DNA from: Stratiolaelaps scimitus
Lineage: Eukaryota; Arthropoda; Arachnida; Mesostigmata; Laelapidae
NCBI GenBank assembly: GCA_019614645.1
Contig: JABWDB010000005.1
Coordinates: 475,001 to 539,000, forward strand
Length of the DNA: 64,000 bases
Reading direction: 5' to 3'
The translations under genes and the position numbers were made by a program. Below, in pieces: positions 39,301-50,372 of the stretch. Each line of letters starts with the position of its first letter. Position 1 is the stretch's first letter. The notes under the pieces were generated by a model. The model was not told where the DNA came from. It did no database searches and saw only the letters and a list, made by a program, of their open reading frames with translations.

Positions 39301-40440
39301 CGAACGAGCCACAAACATCAAGTCATCCATCAAGAATTCGACAATTAACATCCACGTAGGCATGAATGAGCATATTTTCCTGTACAAAAATGTGTGTTTT
39401 CATTGAACGATGAAAGCCCGCAGGGCGTTCTAATAAATGCACACATTGCTGCAATGTGTATGGTGAGAAAACGCCGAAGCATGAAGCAATGAAATACCTT
39501 GAACTTCGCCAGTGTTCTATCCCGCCCTGATCTATAGGAAACATATCAATCGTCTCATCGCATTTTGCTTTTGGCGCATGCAATTACTGTGCTTCACACC
39601 CTGAAATCAGCGCTTACCCCATGCATTATGCACTTACTAAATACGTATAACTTGCTCTCTTTTATTTTCATAATATGTATAATAATAATAATAGCGAAGG
39701 TTGGCCAACTCTAGTCCCGCTCGCGATATGTTTACTTGGCGGATATGTGAGACAATTTCGAGAATCCGTCGTTTCTAAAACGCATTTGGGTCACCATTTC
39801 GTAAGCTGTCATATCAATAACGATCGATCTTAGCCATAGGGAAAGCTATTTGCGATTTTGTTCGAAATATCGAAAGTTGTTGTTCATCTTCAAGGAAGTG
39901 TCTAACATTGATGTTGTTAGATATGAGCCACACGTTTTTCGTGAAATTGAATTAATTGAATTTGTCGAACTTAAAGAAAACTATATAACCATTAAGGCTA
40001 GCCGTCAACAGCTGCAACTAATCAGAGCTAACAATTCCCCAATTGACATTGATAAGGGGAAATCAAGGCAAAATGCCAAAACGGCGAAGACGTTCATTAT
40101 ACGATGTAGTTTTAACCAAGCAAAACAATCAGGGCCTTCAATTAGTGCAACACGTTGCGCGCATGGCGCTCGTCAAGGTTGTGTAACCAACCAACCAAGA
40201 AAACAATCTATTGAGATTTTGTTTCGAATGCCGAGAGCTATTTACATACACAGTGCTATAATAAAACTATCCTCGACTGAATTAAACTGTCTCGAAAATC
40301 GATAAAGTCCAATTGCGAAACTCACCAACAAATAGTATTGGCAGCACCAACTCGAACAGAAATATTAAATAGTGCCGTTTTATGCGTCGTATGACGACAT
40401 CCTTATAGAGGAGTGCCGAGAGTTGTTGGCCAACACCCAT
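22359..40440 (-). CDS. ABC transporter subfamily A (ABCA3-like), gene B, complete
   Basis: Complete ABCA full transporter, 24 coding exons, 5277 nt, 1758 aa. Exons in transcript order: 40440-40326, 39297-39106, 37827-37571, 36901-36677, 36173-35945, 35138-34941, 33194-32940, 32719-32223, 31988-31778, 31584-31373, 31085-30872, 30388-30310, 29684-29570, 29160-28905, 28514-28281, 28109-28009, 27644-27491, 26837-26761, 26373-26245, 25986-25830, 25449-25195, 24684-23795, 23585-23478, 22475-22359. Every junction is AG/GT and in phase. The start [14 protein letters not shown] is chosen because an in-frame TAA lies 12 nt upstream and the first helix ([15 protein letters not shown]) follows directly. 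Then come the large loop, helices 2-6 ending in PWQYGM, NBD1 (Walker A near residue 538), linker, TMD2, and NBD2 (Walker A near residue 1454). Weakest joins: the donors at 25195 (GTTTGT) and 30310 (GTTGGT). Substrate unknown; lipid transport is inferred from the family. Confidence 0.93.
25028..25160. repeat. (TA)n microsatellite pair in a gene B intron
   Basis: About 33 TA units at 25028-25093, a 40-bp spacer, then about 14 units at 25133-25160. The second tract ends only about 35 bp from the donor of exon 25449-25195. It produces false Tyr-Ile open frames on both strands. Confidence 0.95.
26690..26732. repeat. Perfect 19-bp-arm palindrome in a gene B intron
   Basis: TTGATCGTCTTGGTTAGAG (26690-26708) is followed by loop AACAC and its exact reverse complement (26714-26732). 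It lies about 30 bp from exon 26837-26761, so it would form a hairpin in the intron next to the 5' splice site. Confidence 0.9.
30872..32719 (-). other. Gene B NBD1 and linker exons
   Basis: Exon 32719-32223 has Walker [13 protein letters not shown]-loop LCPQHN and signature LSGGMKRKL. Exon 31988-31778 has Walker [14 protein letters not shown] and H-loop TTHYMEEAD. Exons 31584-31373 and 31085-30872 carry the rest of the domain, [12 protein letters not shown] and a charged linker ([12 protein letters not shown]). Exon order, phases and most lengths match gene A. Confidence 0.92.
33195..34940 (-). other. Gene B intron, no element delimited
   Basis: This 1.7-kb intron holds no exon I can support. 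Open frames exist on both strands over 33507-34023 but match no family I recognise. A small hairpin TTGGGGGT/ACCCCCAA sits at 34341-34359. The 33530-33850 stretch could be an old transposon remnant, but I see no diagnostic motif. Confidence 0.4.
36335..36515. repeat. (TA)n microsatellites with a 16-bp-arm palindrome
   Basis: TA tracts at 36335-36393 and 36494-36515 flank a perfect palindrome with arms 36442-36457 and 36461-36476 (ATATACCTATAATATA and its reverse complement). The block lies in the gene B intron between 36677 and 36173. Confidence 0.85.
38122..38816 (-). mobile_element. Internally deleted mariner-like transposon
   Basis: The ends are inverted repeats: TTAGGCTGTCCCCTTCAAAC with 26 matching bases at 38122-38147 and 38791-38816, each flanked by TA (38120-38121 and 38817-38818), the mariner target duplication. 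At 695 bp it is about half the usual length. The interior keeps only the N-terminal transposase coding part. It is inserted in gene B's intron between 39106 and 37827. Confidence 0.9.
38183..38671 (-). pseudogene. Truncated mariner transposase (DNA-binding part only)
   Basis: The frame from MDTAAESSN encodes the helix-turn-helix DNA-binding half of a mariner transposase. Recognisable pieces are [49 protein letters not shown] and [15 protein letters not shown]. After this point, where the catalytic aspartates should follow, the sequence jumps to the 3' end of the element and stops. It therefore cannot be an active transposase, though the DNA-binding part is intact. Confidence 0.85.
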
Positions 40441-43400
40441 GTTGGCGGTTTACACTGAGCCCAACTGCAGAATAGATGGGCCCAGCTCGTCCTGGCGGCA
40501 CCACCGCAGACCTGATGACGTGGCTTGCGCCCCTTGACTGCTCCACAAGTATGACGGGATCTTTCTGAAAGACAAACAAAATGTGACCTGTATATAATCG
40601 ATCTCGTATTCTCACGTTGACTCATCTAATCACTGATTGTTCGACTGGTACCTTGCAAGTAAGCAAACTATTGGCAACCATTAAATGCAGAGTAAATTAG
40701 ATGGAACTCATTATGTCGGCATGCTCCTCAACGACTCCTTCTGTCAATCTCCACCACATAGCGATAAACGACTTAGGACAGGCTCTCGTTGACGTTCAGG
40801 TTCTTGTTCCATTGTGGTATTCCATAAAGGCTGATTTTGAACTGGAAGGTCAATGTATCTTAAATGCTGATATCAGTGCTTTGTTTTTTCAATCTTCGTG
40901 TCTTTACACGGCTCACTCATTGAAGCTTTGCGGGCATTGTAGCGAGTTTCGTCATGATTTTCAACAGAGTCACCCCTCGATATCATTATTCGGGGTAAAC
41001 TACTGTTGTTTCCTGTGTCCTCAATGGTTGGTTTGTTCAAGCCGCTTGCGTTCTTCGACTCAAGCGGCACTCAGAAGGCATTATTTGTTCATATTCGCTT
41101 CCGTTATACGGAGTGACGCCTCAGACAATTATTCGTCAGGAGCTCGTCATCTTAAAAGAACATCTTTCTCTCTGGGAGATACATTGTCTCGGGTGTGTGA
41201 GCAACGCAGCGAATGTTCGATTGCAGCTCCACGGAACTCATAACGCTACGTGTTCGTTAATTAAAAGAACCGTTGCTGGCGATGCCGTTTTTCCTGCGAT
41301 TGGCAAATAACGCAAATGTCGTTAGCTGGACGGGGTACCGTCCGCGCCATCGATCGAATTCGAACATCAAAATAGCTCACTACTAGGAGAAAAACGAGGG
41401 GTATTCAAGGACACAGTGCGAATAATTATGTACAGCCTCAAGGCTACAGGATGCGCGGTCTAAAGCGAGGTGATATCCCCGTAGTCAGCTATTCTGAATA
41501 AGACAACTTGGAATCGACCTTATGAAGCATGGTAGAGTCCGCGATCGATACCGTGTGAGGAAGTAAATATCCATAGTTGCTCGAACGAACTCAAAGTGTG
41601 TTCCCTCTCCGAGTATAGCCCTTAAGGCGTAGGCGTAGACATGATGATTGTAAAGTGTAGCTGGTCATTGCAACCATCGATGTCAACGTACGGAGCTCGA
41701 ACGAAGTCGCTATTTCAGCTTGGCTCGTTCATATGTGAGTTCTACCTCCTCGGGATAGAATGTAATTGTAATGTCGAAATACTGTAAACGGATTCATTGG
41801 ATGACGCACGTTGAGCATCTCGTCTTAACAAACATGTCAAATTGCCTATTTGGTAACCAATAATACTACATTAATGGGCAACTGTCAAAAGCTCAACGTG
41901 AGAAAAAGCGCCAATAATTTATGCATACGAAAGCGAGTCTCAAACTGGACTTCCTTTCGGACCACCGTCAACTCTGATATTTGACAGGGGTCGATATTGG
42001 TGCCGACGCCAGCACGAATGTCCGAGACAACGGATGCGGCCAACTGGGTAAACCGGCGAGCATGCGAAATAGCTGATAAGCTAAGCAACTGAACTTGAAA
42101 GGATGATTTTTTCTGTTATTGTTTATTAGATTATTTTTTTAATTTTATTAATTTTTTCATTTATGCGAAATAAAACACCGGAAAATTCGCGATCCTCTTC
42201 CGATTGTTCGCGACCGTCTCAAAGACGCCGTTCCGTCATTTGCACTCAATTCAGCTGTTCCACCATCGTGGCACGGTAGATTTACGAGGGCCACAGCGGT
42301 GGCGCACGGCTTCGTACAAATTAAGTCTTCGAAATGCTTGGATGGGCCGAATGCAAAACAATCAACGGAAACCCATAACATCAACTACTGTAACCGACAT
42401 TGCCAATACACGTCTTGACCATACACGCATACATGGATAGATGGACAGATGACTCCATTCTCGGTACAGTTTAGGCAGTTATCGTTGTGAGTAACTATAC
42501 ACACATACACAGTGCCACGAGCGGTAGAACTGTCGGAGAAACTTACAAGTCCATTGCATCCGGACTCTGACTGCATCTTGATGAATGTATCGCCCGATGT
42601 TGCCAATATCGCCAACTATTGCCGACGATGATTGCATGCAAAACGACTGCCCAAAAGACGTATAAATATTTCTATTTTACTTCGGGCATGTCACTGATTT
42701 CGGGCCTATTCAGTGGTAGGCTATCATAAGAGATTCGGGATTTTTGGGTGAATGTGAATTTCAATTGTTTGATTAAGAATAATAAGGTGTAGTAAAGTAT
42801 TATATATATATATATATATATATACTAAAAAAATGTATATCCATGCATGGTGCTCTCTGACGATTATTATTACTAGAACTAGTTATTTATTAATGTCGTC
42901 GAATTTCAGCATTTCGAGCCGTGTAAGTTTATTACGCGCCCCATAACGTCACAATACTGGCAGTAGGCAGTCTCAGAGCGCTTTTGTAGTCTCACAGCAA
43001 ATGTGTGTTTGACATGTTGCGTGAGCGACATATCATGATCGTAGGTCGAGCATTGAGTCATATGAAATAGCAGTAGCGGCACCCGCCGGAGCGGGTCGAA
43101 AAGCACGCTAAAATAATAGTGTGATGAGCAGGCAGTAGCCTGACTTGAGGGACGCCTACGAGTTGCCTACGAGTTTGTCCTAATAGAGTCTCCTTGTTAA
43201 ATGTTGATTCATTGGACAGAATCGCAGAATTGCTCCTAAGTGGGAATATCCCGTAGTCAGATGTTCACAGGCCCGGAGTATGGCCACGGCTGTCGCCAAA
43301 TGACGCTCCGCTTTCCAATCTTTGTCGTTCACTGGCGGCCATCTGTTTATGCGTCAGCGACAACAGAGTGAAATCGCACTTCAAGAACCATCAGTGTACG

Positions 43401-45439
43401 ATAGAAAATAGCTAGCACTCCTATTTTTCTGCTGGCTGTTGGCGAAATGCAGCAGTATTCGAAGCAGTGAAACCACCAGTGAGAATTTCCAATGTTCCCA
43501 GATTATCCATAGTAACGTATAATTCTATAACATTAACCACAACATGACCCCGGTTTCAATTGAGTTTACTTGCGACCCCCATTTGCATACCTAGTTCTAC
43601 ACGTTACGGAAAATCACGAAATCAATGGTAAACTGTCCTCCCTTTCGATGATATGGAACAATATAGTATTCGGCTAAATATTTATCATCTAAAAACGCGA
43701 TTATCTCAGATCCCGAGCAATATCGAACCGCTGTGGGCGCCGAAAGTCAAGTAAATGAATTACATCGATATGTCAACACTGCGTCTGTTGAGGAGATGGA
43801 CAATGTGTAAAGTAGATGACCTTGACCTCGTCGTCGCCATATGAGGCGCAGCGACATCAGCACAGATGAACAGATGGCTTCGTGGTCTGCCCATACGACT
43901 CGGCTATCCCACTGAGAGCTGACGCTGTCCGTTGCTAGCTATCATAGAGACGGACGCTCCACCCAGAAGCAACAACTCTATGGGGGCTATTAGCCGACGC
44001 GGCTGGTAGGTAGGCCTCGGAAACAAAATACGAGCCGTGTTCTGACACAGCGGCAAACGAATGACACCCAATTCATTCCAAGGCAAATTGGCAATCGTAG
44101 TGGTAGAGCTTTGGCGATGAAAATGAACAGTCACCTAGCATAGTTCAGACAACTTTGAAGTTCGAATTAGACCACGCGGACTGACTCGCGTCGCTTAATT
44201 TCGATGCGGGTTTTTTCTATCACTTCTTTCGATAGGGAATTCGGCGGCGTCGATAATTTGGCGGCGGGGGCAAAATTGATTGTTCCGTTATAACATTCGT
44301 TGTAATTAACTAAGTCAAAGCTGACGCACATATATATATAGTAGCTAACCCGCCTCGTCAAGTGGTGCGTGTTGGAGCTGTGCTAGCGTGTGAACGTTTC
44401 CGCTTGTCTGTTGGTTCTATTTGATGGCGAGGGGTGGGGGGTAGTATTGGGGGTGATTGTGAATTTCTGAATATGGGGAAAATCTAACCTGGGATCTTAA
44501 GGAGCTTAGGGCTTTGCTTGATACCAATCGGGGAAAAGTTTTTTCACAGCTAATCCTGTGTTGCCTTCTATGGCAGGCCTCCGTATCGCCTTGTAGCAGT
44601 ATTGCTTAAGTGTCTGTCTGGAGGGCGGGATCATGCGAGAGAAACGATACTCCCCGCCACAAATTCGGGATTATTCGACACGTGTCTTTTCCTGTTGTAT
44701 CCTTACCCGAGCCGGCGATCACAAATATAACTTCTATTCGTTGTTCCAATGTCAACCGCACCCAAAGAGCTGCGCATCAGCCACCGAGGCCACACAGCCA
44801 CACCGACTAGGATCAACTGCTTTCTCACTCATCCAACATTGATTTTATGCACCGCTCCTTCCATGAGATAGTGCTTAGGGTTGTAAATTGCTGTACACAT
44901 TGCAAGCCTTCACGTGGATGAAATTGCATTGCGCAATACATGCCTGTGAATAAGCTCCATGAATAAGAGAAATCCTGTCGTCGTGAACAATCGTATTACG
45001 CTTTCTGTTGCACAGCAAACTAAACAACGGATCGTCGTGGAGACAGATATGCCTCCTGGAATAAAGCGTTGTTGGGTTGAGGGACCCTGCAAGGTGTTTT
45101 GCGACGTGTCGGTATTCACAATAAAGGACAATATATCCTAAAGCTACATAGATCTCACGTGGTCTTCATATGCATACATGGGGTGCGTTATGTAGAATCC
45201 GATCAGATCTTGTTCAATCTAACTCATACCAGTAGCGGGACTGGCTTTGTAACCCCAAATCCATGCTCGCTCCGAAAGTTCGACCTTCCTCATCTGGCGA
45301 GTTTGTGCCCGGTTGAAATAATCAAGTCGGCGAAAGGGACTCATTGCAGAATTTGTACATCAATGTTCTGTAATCCATAGATTAATCTTGTAAATGCAAT
45401 AATCACCTTAGTCGTCCATATATATATATATATATATAC

Positions 45440-46335
45440 AATTCCGCGCTTGGAATATGATTATTGCTTCATTATTGCAAACGAGGATTTTTCAATATTG
45501 ATACAATTGAAGGTGGTTCCCCTCTGGGGTGCCCGAAGGTACCTGCTTGGGACCCATAGTATTTTGTATTTACATCTTAGACATAAAAAAAATACTATAC
45601 CGCAGTCTATAACACATAAATTTTACGCGGATGATCTCAAGCTTTACGGCCCGTCGAAAACCGAATCCGAAAGACGTGACCTGCAGAAAGCTGTTGACGA
45701 CATCTCAAGGTGGTGTTCCAATAATGACATGGTAATATCCGTCCCTAATTGTGGTACATTATGTCTATCAGACCCTCACCTATATACTCTTTACGACCAG
45801 CCTACACCGATTGTGAAGCGTATGAAGTACCTGGGCGTTATGGTCTCACCGGACTTGGATTTTAACCTGCACATTACACAAGCCATTAAGTTCGCAACGT
45901 TATTTTGTAACACACTTTTTTTATATGCAGGAATTTTATATGCAGCTCTATAAGAGCTTAGCAAATTTACATACTGATGTGAAGTTTTGCGACCATATCT
46001 TAAGAAACTTTAGACGCTATGGAGCGAGTTCAATAAAGTTCTTAACACGCGTCTCGCTTAGATGTGGAATCGATCGCTCCTATTACGGACTTATACAAAA
46101 GGCAGATATCCGATTCTACAAAAGGCTACTATCTTCAAACACGTTTATAATTAGTTTAATGTCAGACAAAATAATCTGCGGAGTTCTGGCGAATAATCAT
46201 CACCAAAACTAAAAGAATCAACAATATGTTCTCTTTTCCAGCCACACGAATGCATATACCATGCACTAACCAATATTTGTAGACCAAATGTATACCTTCC
46301 CTTTGTTAATAAAGGTGCTTTTGAATTGAGTTGAA
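45440..46335 (+). pseudogene. Non-LTR retrotransposon reverse transcriptase relic
   Basis: The frame at 45450-45953 contains the reverse transcriptase core FYADDLKLYG, followed by the thumb-side pattern LQKAVDDISRWCSNNDM and KMKYLGVMVSPDLDFN-like residues (MKYLGVMVSPDLDF is seen). The preceding fingers/palm part is corrupted and the frame breaks near 45950, then resumes as SLRCGIDRSYYGLIQKADIRF-like text to about 46210. It is 5'-truncated against a (TA)n tract at 45419-45438 and fades out after an AATAAAGG near 46310. No target duplication could be fixed. Confidence 0.8.
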
Positions 46336-49300
46336 TATTTACTTCAACCTCGAAGAAGCATTTCTCGAACAAGTAGACCCGAGACATTCGAAACCGTCGA
46401 AATAATTCTCGTCTGCAAATTCGGGTCGCAAATCAAACACTATGATTCAAACAATTACACAGAGGCTTCGTCTCGGGCCAATTCTCACGTATATTCCGGT
46501 AGGCCACAGGAAACCGCAAGTGTAAATATATCAAGCTATTGGCCACAAGTACAATGCATACCAAGCTAACTAGTCACTGTCAATGCGGAACCCAAAACAA
46601 ATCCTGCATACAGTCAAGTTAACGACATTCTTAGATGCAATCACTGGCATTTTTCCACTATTGTGCCAGTTATTATTTAGACATAAATGTGTGCCTGTGG
46701 TAACCATAGACGCCAGCTGTTAGACAAAGAGAGAGAAATGACCGAATTCGGTCGACTTGCTCGATGTTGCCTTGAGTAAATTAATTGCTAGATCTATCAT
46801 TGCGAGCACACAGCCAAGGCACACAGTGTTCCGCGATAGTACCACTAGCACCATATCGTAACCTACATGGGGCAGAAGGTTTAAAGGGTTCGCGAATGAA
46901 GTCAGATTTCTGATAATAGATACGAAATACAATATGTAGATATAGAAAATACAAGAAGCAAACCTAGGCAGCGTTTAACTGACACACTCTGTCAAGTTTT
47001 GCCTTAATAATAGTGTCTCAGTCATCAGAGCTATGATCGAACTGCCTGAATTGATCAGACGAGCGCATTATTATTTCAACAGTATTACTCCTATCTATTA
47101 TCGTTAGTGGCCAGAAAATCGCAAGATCAATCTACCAATCGCTAGCACGCTAGTACCTATACGTTAATTTTAAGTCATCTCCGTTCCTCTACCTGGAGTT
47201 CAAATGTTTGTAGATTCTTCTTTTTTAATCTGTATCACCCCGGTACACGAGCAAGTCACACACAGATGAACGAGACCCACCCAGCCTCACTCGAACTGAG
47301 CCGGCAGTGGTCACCTGCACAACAAACTTCTCACCAAATGACGACAAACTTCCACTCAGCAAATGCACACCTCGCCACAGCGAGTAGATACCCGGCAAAC
47401 TGTCGCGGACCGGTCGACAACAAACTACACAAGGGCCGTGGGCGGAACGATAATCTGCCGCTGGGTCAAGCCGTAAATCTACCAGAGGAAAAACGTCTAC
47501 GATTTCCTTTGGTACGCGAGTCTCAGCCTGGGACTCAGTCACTGCCCGGCGGACGGCTCCTCCTGGCGAGACGTTCGCAATGTTCGGCCTGTGCACCACT
47601 GTGTCGACAGGTTGGCAACCAACGAACGAGCGACGAATCGCTCACGGCGTGAATATATCCCTTGCAGCCATAACATAAAGGGGCGGATTGCCCGACTGCA
47701 GTATGACTGCCTGTGCGTGAGAGATTTGTCATGTGGGAATCGGCTAAGCTGCCGTTGTCACAAGCAACGTCCCGCGCCACGAAAGCCGGAAAGAGTTCCA
47801 ATCGAAAACTGTATCCGTCGTTAGTTACCGACTCATACACAAACACCCGTGACGATTCCTCGCAATTTCTGGAGACTGCTTACTCAATGGGGGTGACTAT
47901 GCGAGAACGGGGATGCGGCGGATTAGCTGTGTACTCGAATGGAATTACAACGAAACATAACTGAATAAACAGTCGTGCAAGCCTAGCAACAACGGCACGA
48001 TTTTTTGTATACAGGTACTTTGCCGGGAAGACACGTCTCGGAAGACGACCTACGAGCGAATACTGAGGAGGTAACCAGCACATCGTATATGATCGTTCGG
48101 ACATAAGTGGAAGCAGGTCGAAACAAAGTATTTAAGCATTTTCGTTCAATGTCCTCTAATAGCAACTTCTCTACAACCTGTGTTCTCCAACAAGAGCAAG
48201 AGATCTGATAAAAAAAGTTTGTGCTAAACTTGTGATTAACAAATTCGAGTCTGAACTTCAGCTTACATCTGCAAGCTCATCTTGAGCTCTCTCCGGCAAG
48301 TTTTCCTTGCCTCTCAATACAGCTAAACAAGTAAAGAAATGAACAACTAATTCCTACATCAACAATGCTCTACAATGCTCTATCTGCCATATATTCGCGC
48401 CACACAGTTGGAGACAGTTTCGAGTATATCAAGTGGCGCTCTTTCGGCAGTCCCTCGTCTAATCGACTTACCCAGAGGCGAATCCGACACCTGTTTATCT
48501 AGTGGCAACACCGACTCGGACAGTTCTACCGCACGCACGGTTTCAACCAACATCCAACGTTCGATTTCACCACACCGTAGTCCTCCGTGAACAATCGTCG
48601 CTCTGCTTGCGAACGCTGACAACGTCTGGACACTGTCATTTTTCCGACCACATACAACAGTGTTCTTTACCGACGTGTCTATAATGAAGAACGCGCACTG
48701 AGGCAGCAGCAGCAGCGGCAGTAGTTATTGTTGTACTTAAGCATTATCCTCGTCTTCTGACGCCGTCTACGCCGATCGATGTAGGATGTAAACCATTCGG
48801 CTAAACACCACGTCTCTCTGTTCACCAGCGAGTATCTCACAAAGTGGATTCGCCGACAAAGGCAGCTTGTGACAATATCCAATGAGTTGACATGGAACAC
48901 CGTGTGTGATCCCGATTCATTTCAACTTCTATGCTTGCACTTCTATGCGTGCCTGCGTGTGTGTGTGTGTGGCTGTCAGCATATATGCTCGAGATGACAA
49001 AGGCGCATCGGTCGTCTCTAGGTGTATGAGTCACACAGGCCTGCAATAGCAGCCCCGTTTGCGTCCGGCAAATCGATGCAGCTATATGGCCCGCCGTGTC
49101 GTCAGCTGGGCGATGTCGACATATCAGACGAAACACACGTTCGTGAAGGAAGAAGATAGTGTTACAGCAAAGTATTGGCGGTGGGAGGCCTTTAAGGCCT
49201 GGGCGCTCTGATCGATGTGTGCTCAACAACTACAGAGTGTCAGAAGTAACAAGTTGGCTTATTGGTGTATGCGGATATGAGGAAGTGGCTTTGCGGTGTT

Positions 49301-50182
49301 GGCGGATAAAAGGAATTCATCGAGAGCTTCATCCCCATGGCGATATTGACTTTACTTACTCCTCTACTTAATCACTGATATTGAATGAGAGTGGACATGT
49401 GTCGTGGCTCGGTTTCAAGCTGCGGGTGCCGACCGATTACACAAGCGTACCCCGGATGATTAGAAACGATTCGATACGTTGGAGGCTGGTCAGATACTAC
49501 TTAAACTGAGATGTCAGACTGATAAGCTTAACTGTGTAACTGTAAATGTTGCCATTTATTATTGATACGGTTTGCCCACTGGGGCGCAACTGATGTAAGG
49601 CCTGAGGGCGGTTAGGGTCAGAGAGTTACAGCGCTAAAATACACTACGACAGTATAGTAATTCTGGTACAAATAATTGACAAGCAAATAATAGACTTCAG
49701 ATTCTATTGGAGGGTATACCAAATCAGTCGTGCGTTAAGAATATATATATATATATATACACGGCGCTATCGCAAGCTGCTGGCGAATCTCCAATCGGTC
49801 AACAAAGTCATATCTACACTTTAGACGGCATGTTCATTCAGCGATAACTTCGATATATGAAATTTGCGCGCAAGCATAGTGCCTTGAAGCTTATATTTCA
49901 GACCTCACTGAGTGGAACGATTTTTACCTCGCGCACAGGCTGCGTGTACCGCCTAATCTCGCCCGCGGTAATGGCTGTAACTCACTTATGTACATCATCA
50001 TAATCAGCCGGAAGACAAAGGTGAAATAACGAACACGAAGGAAGACTTTTTGAAACGTCTTTAAATGACAAGTTTTCTAAACTAACATATACCATTCAGT
50101 CAATTGATCTACGTGATGTCTGCTTTGTGAGATAACCTGCGAATACTATGTTTGTGATCTGCGAAGGTTTGGAAACCAGCAC

Positions 50183-50214
<32 letters not shown>
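50183..50214. repeat. (TA)n-(GT)n microsatellite
   Basis: About 12 TA units running into GTGTGTGT. No gene nearby. Confidence 0.9.
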
Positions 50215-50328
50215 ATTTTGTGTCATCCCCGAAATAGGTAAGCGTAACACAAGCTCAACTGAGTGCTATGATTAATATTTGACACTTGTCTAATCTTTTT
50301 GCACAGAAGATGTGGTAAACCGGGTCGG

Positions 50329-50372
50329 TCGTATGAAGCAATGCCGAAAGCAGTTCTGTGGACGTTAAATGT
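50329..50372 (+). mobile_element. SINE family 2, 3' fragment
   Basis: ATGAAGCAATGC ... GTGGACGTTAAATGT resembles the tail of the SINE at 54937-55085 (ACGAAGCAATGC ... GTGGACGTTAAATGT). The tRNA-like head is missing or decayed. Confidence 0.4.

Noticed and set aside
39850..40305. 151-residue plus-strand open frame inside gene B's first intron
   Set aside because: No recognisable domain, no splice or promoter support; chance frame in an AT-rich intron.
40701..41243. 180-residue plus-strand open frame
   Set aside because: Longest non-ABC frame in the gene-poor region, but there is no family resemblance and it is compositionally ordinary; likely chance.
47266..47652. Overlapping plus and minus frames of about 125 residues
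   Set aside because: CpG-rich composition keeps several frames open; neither product resembles a known family.
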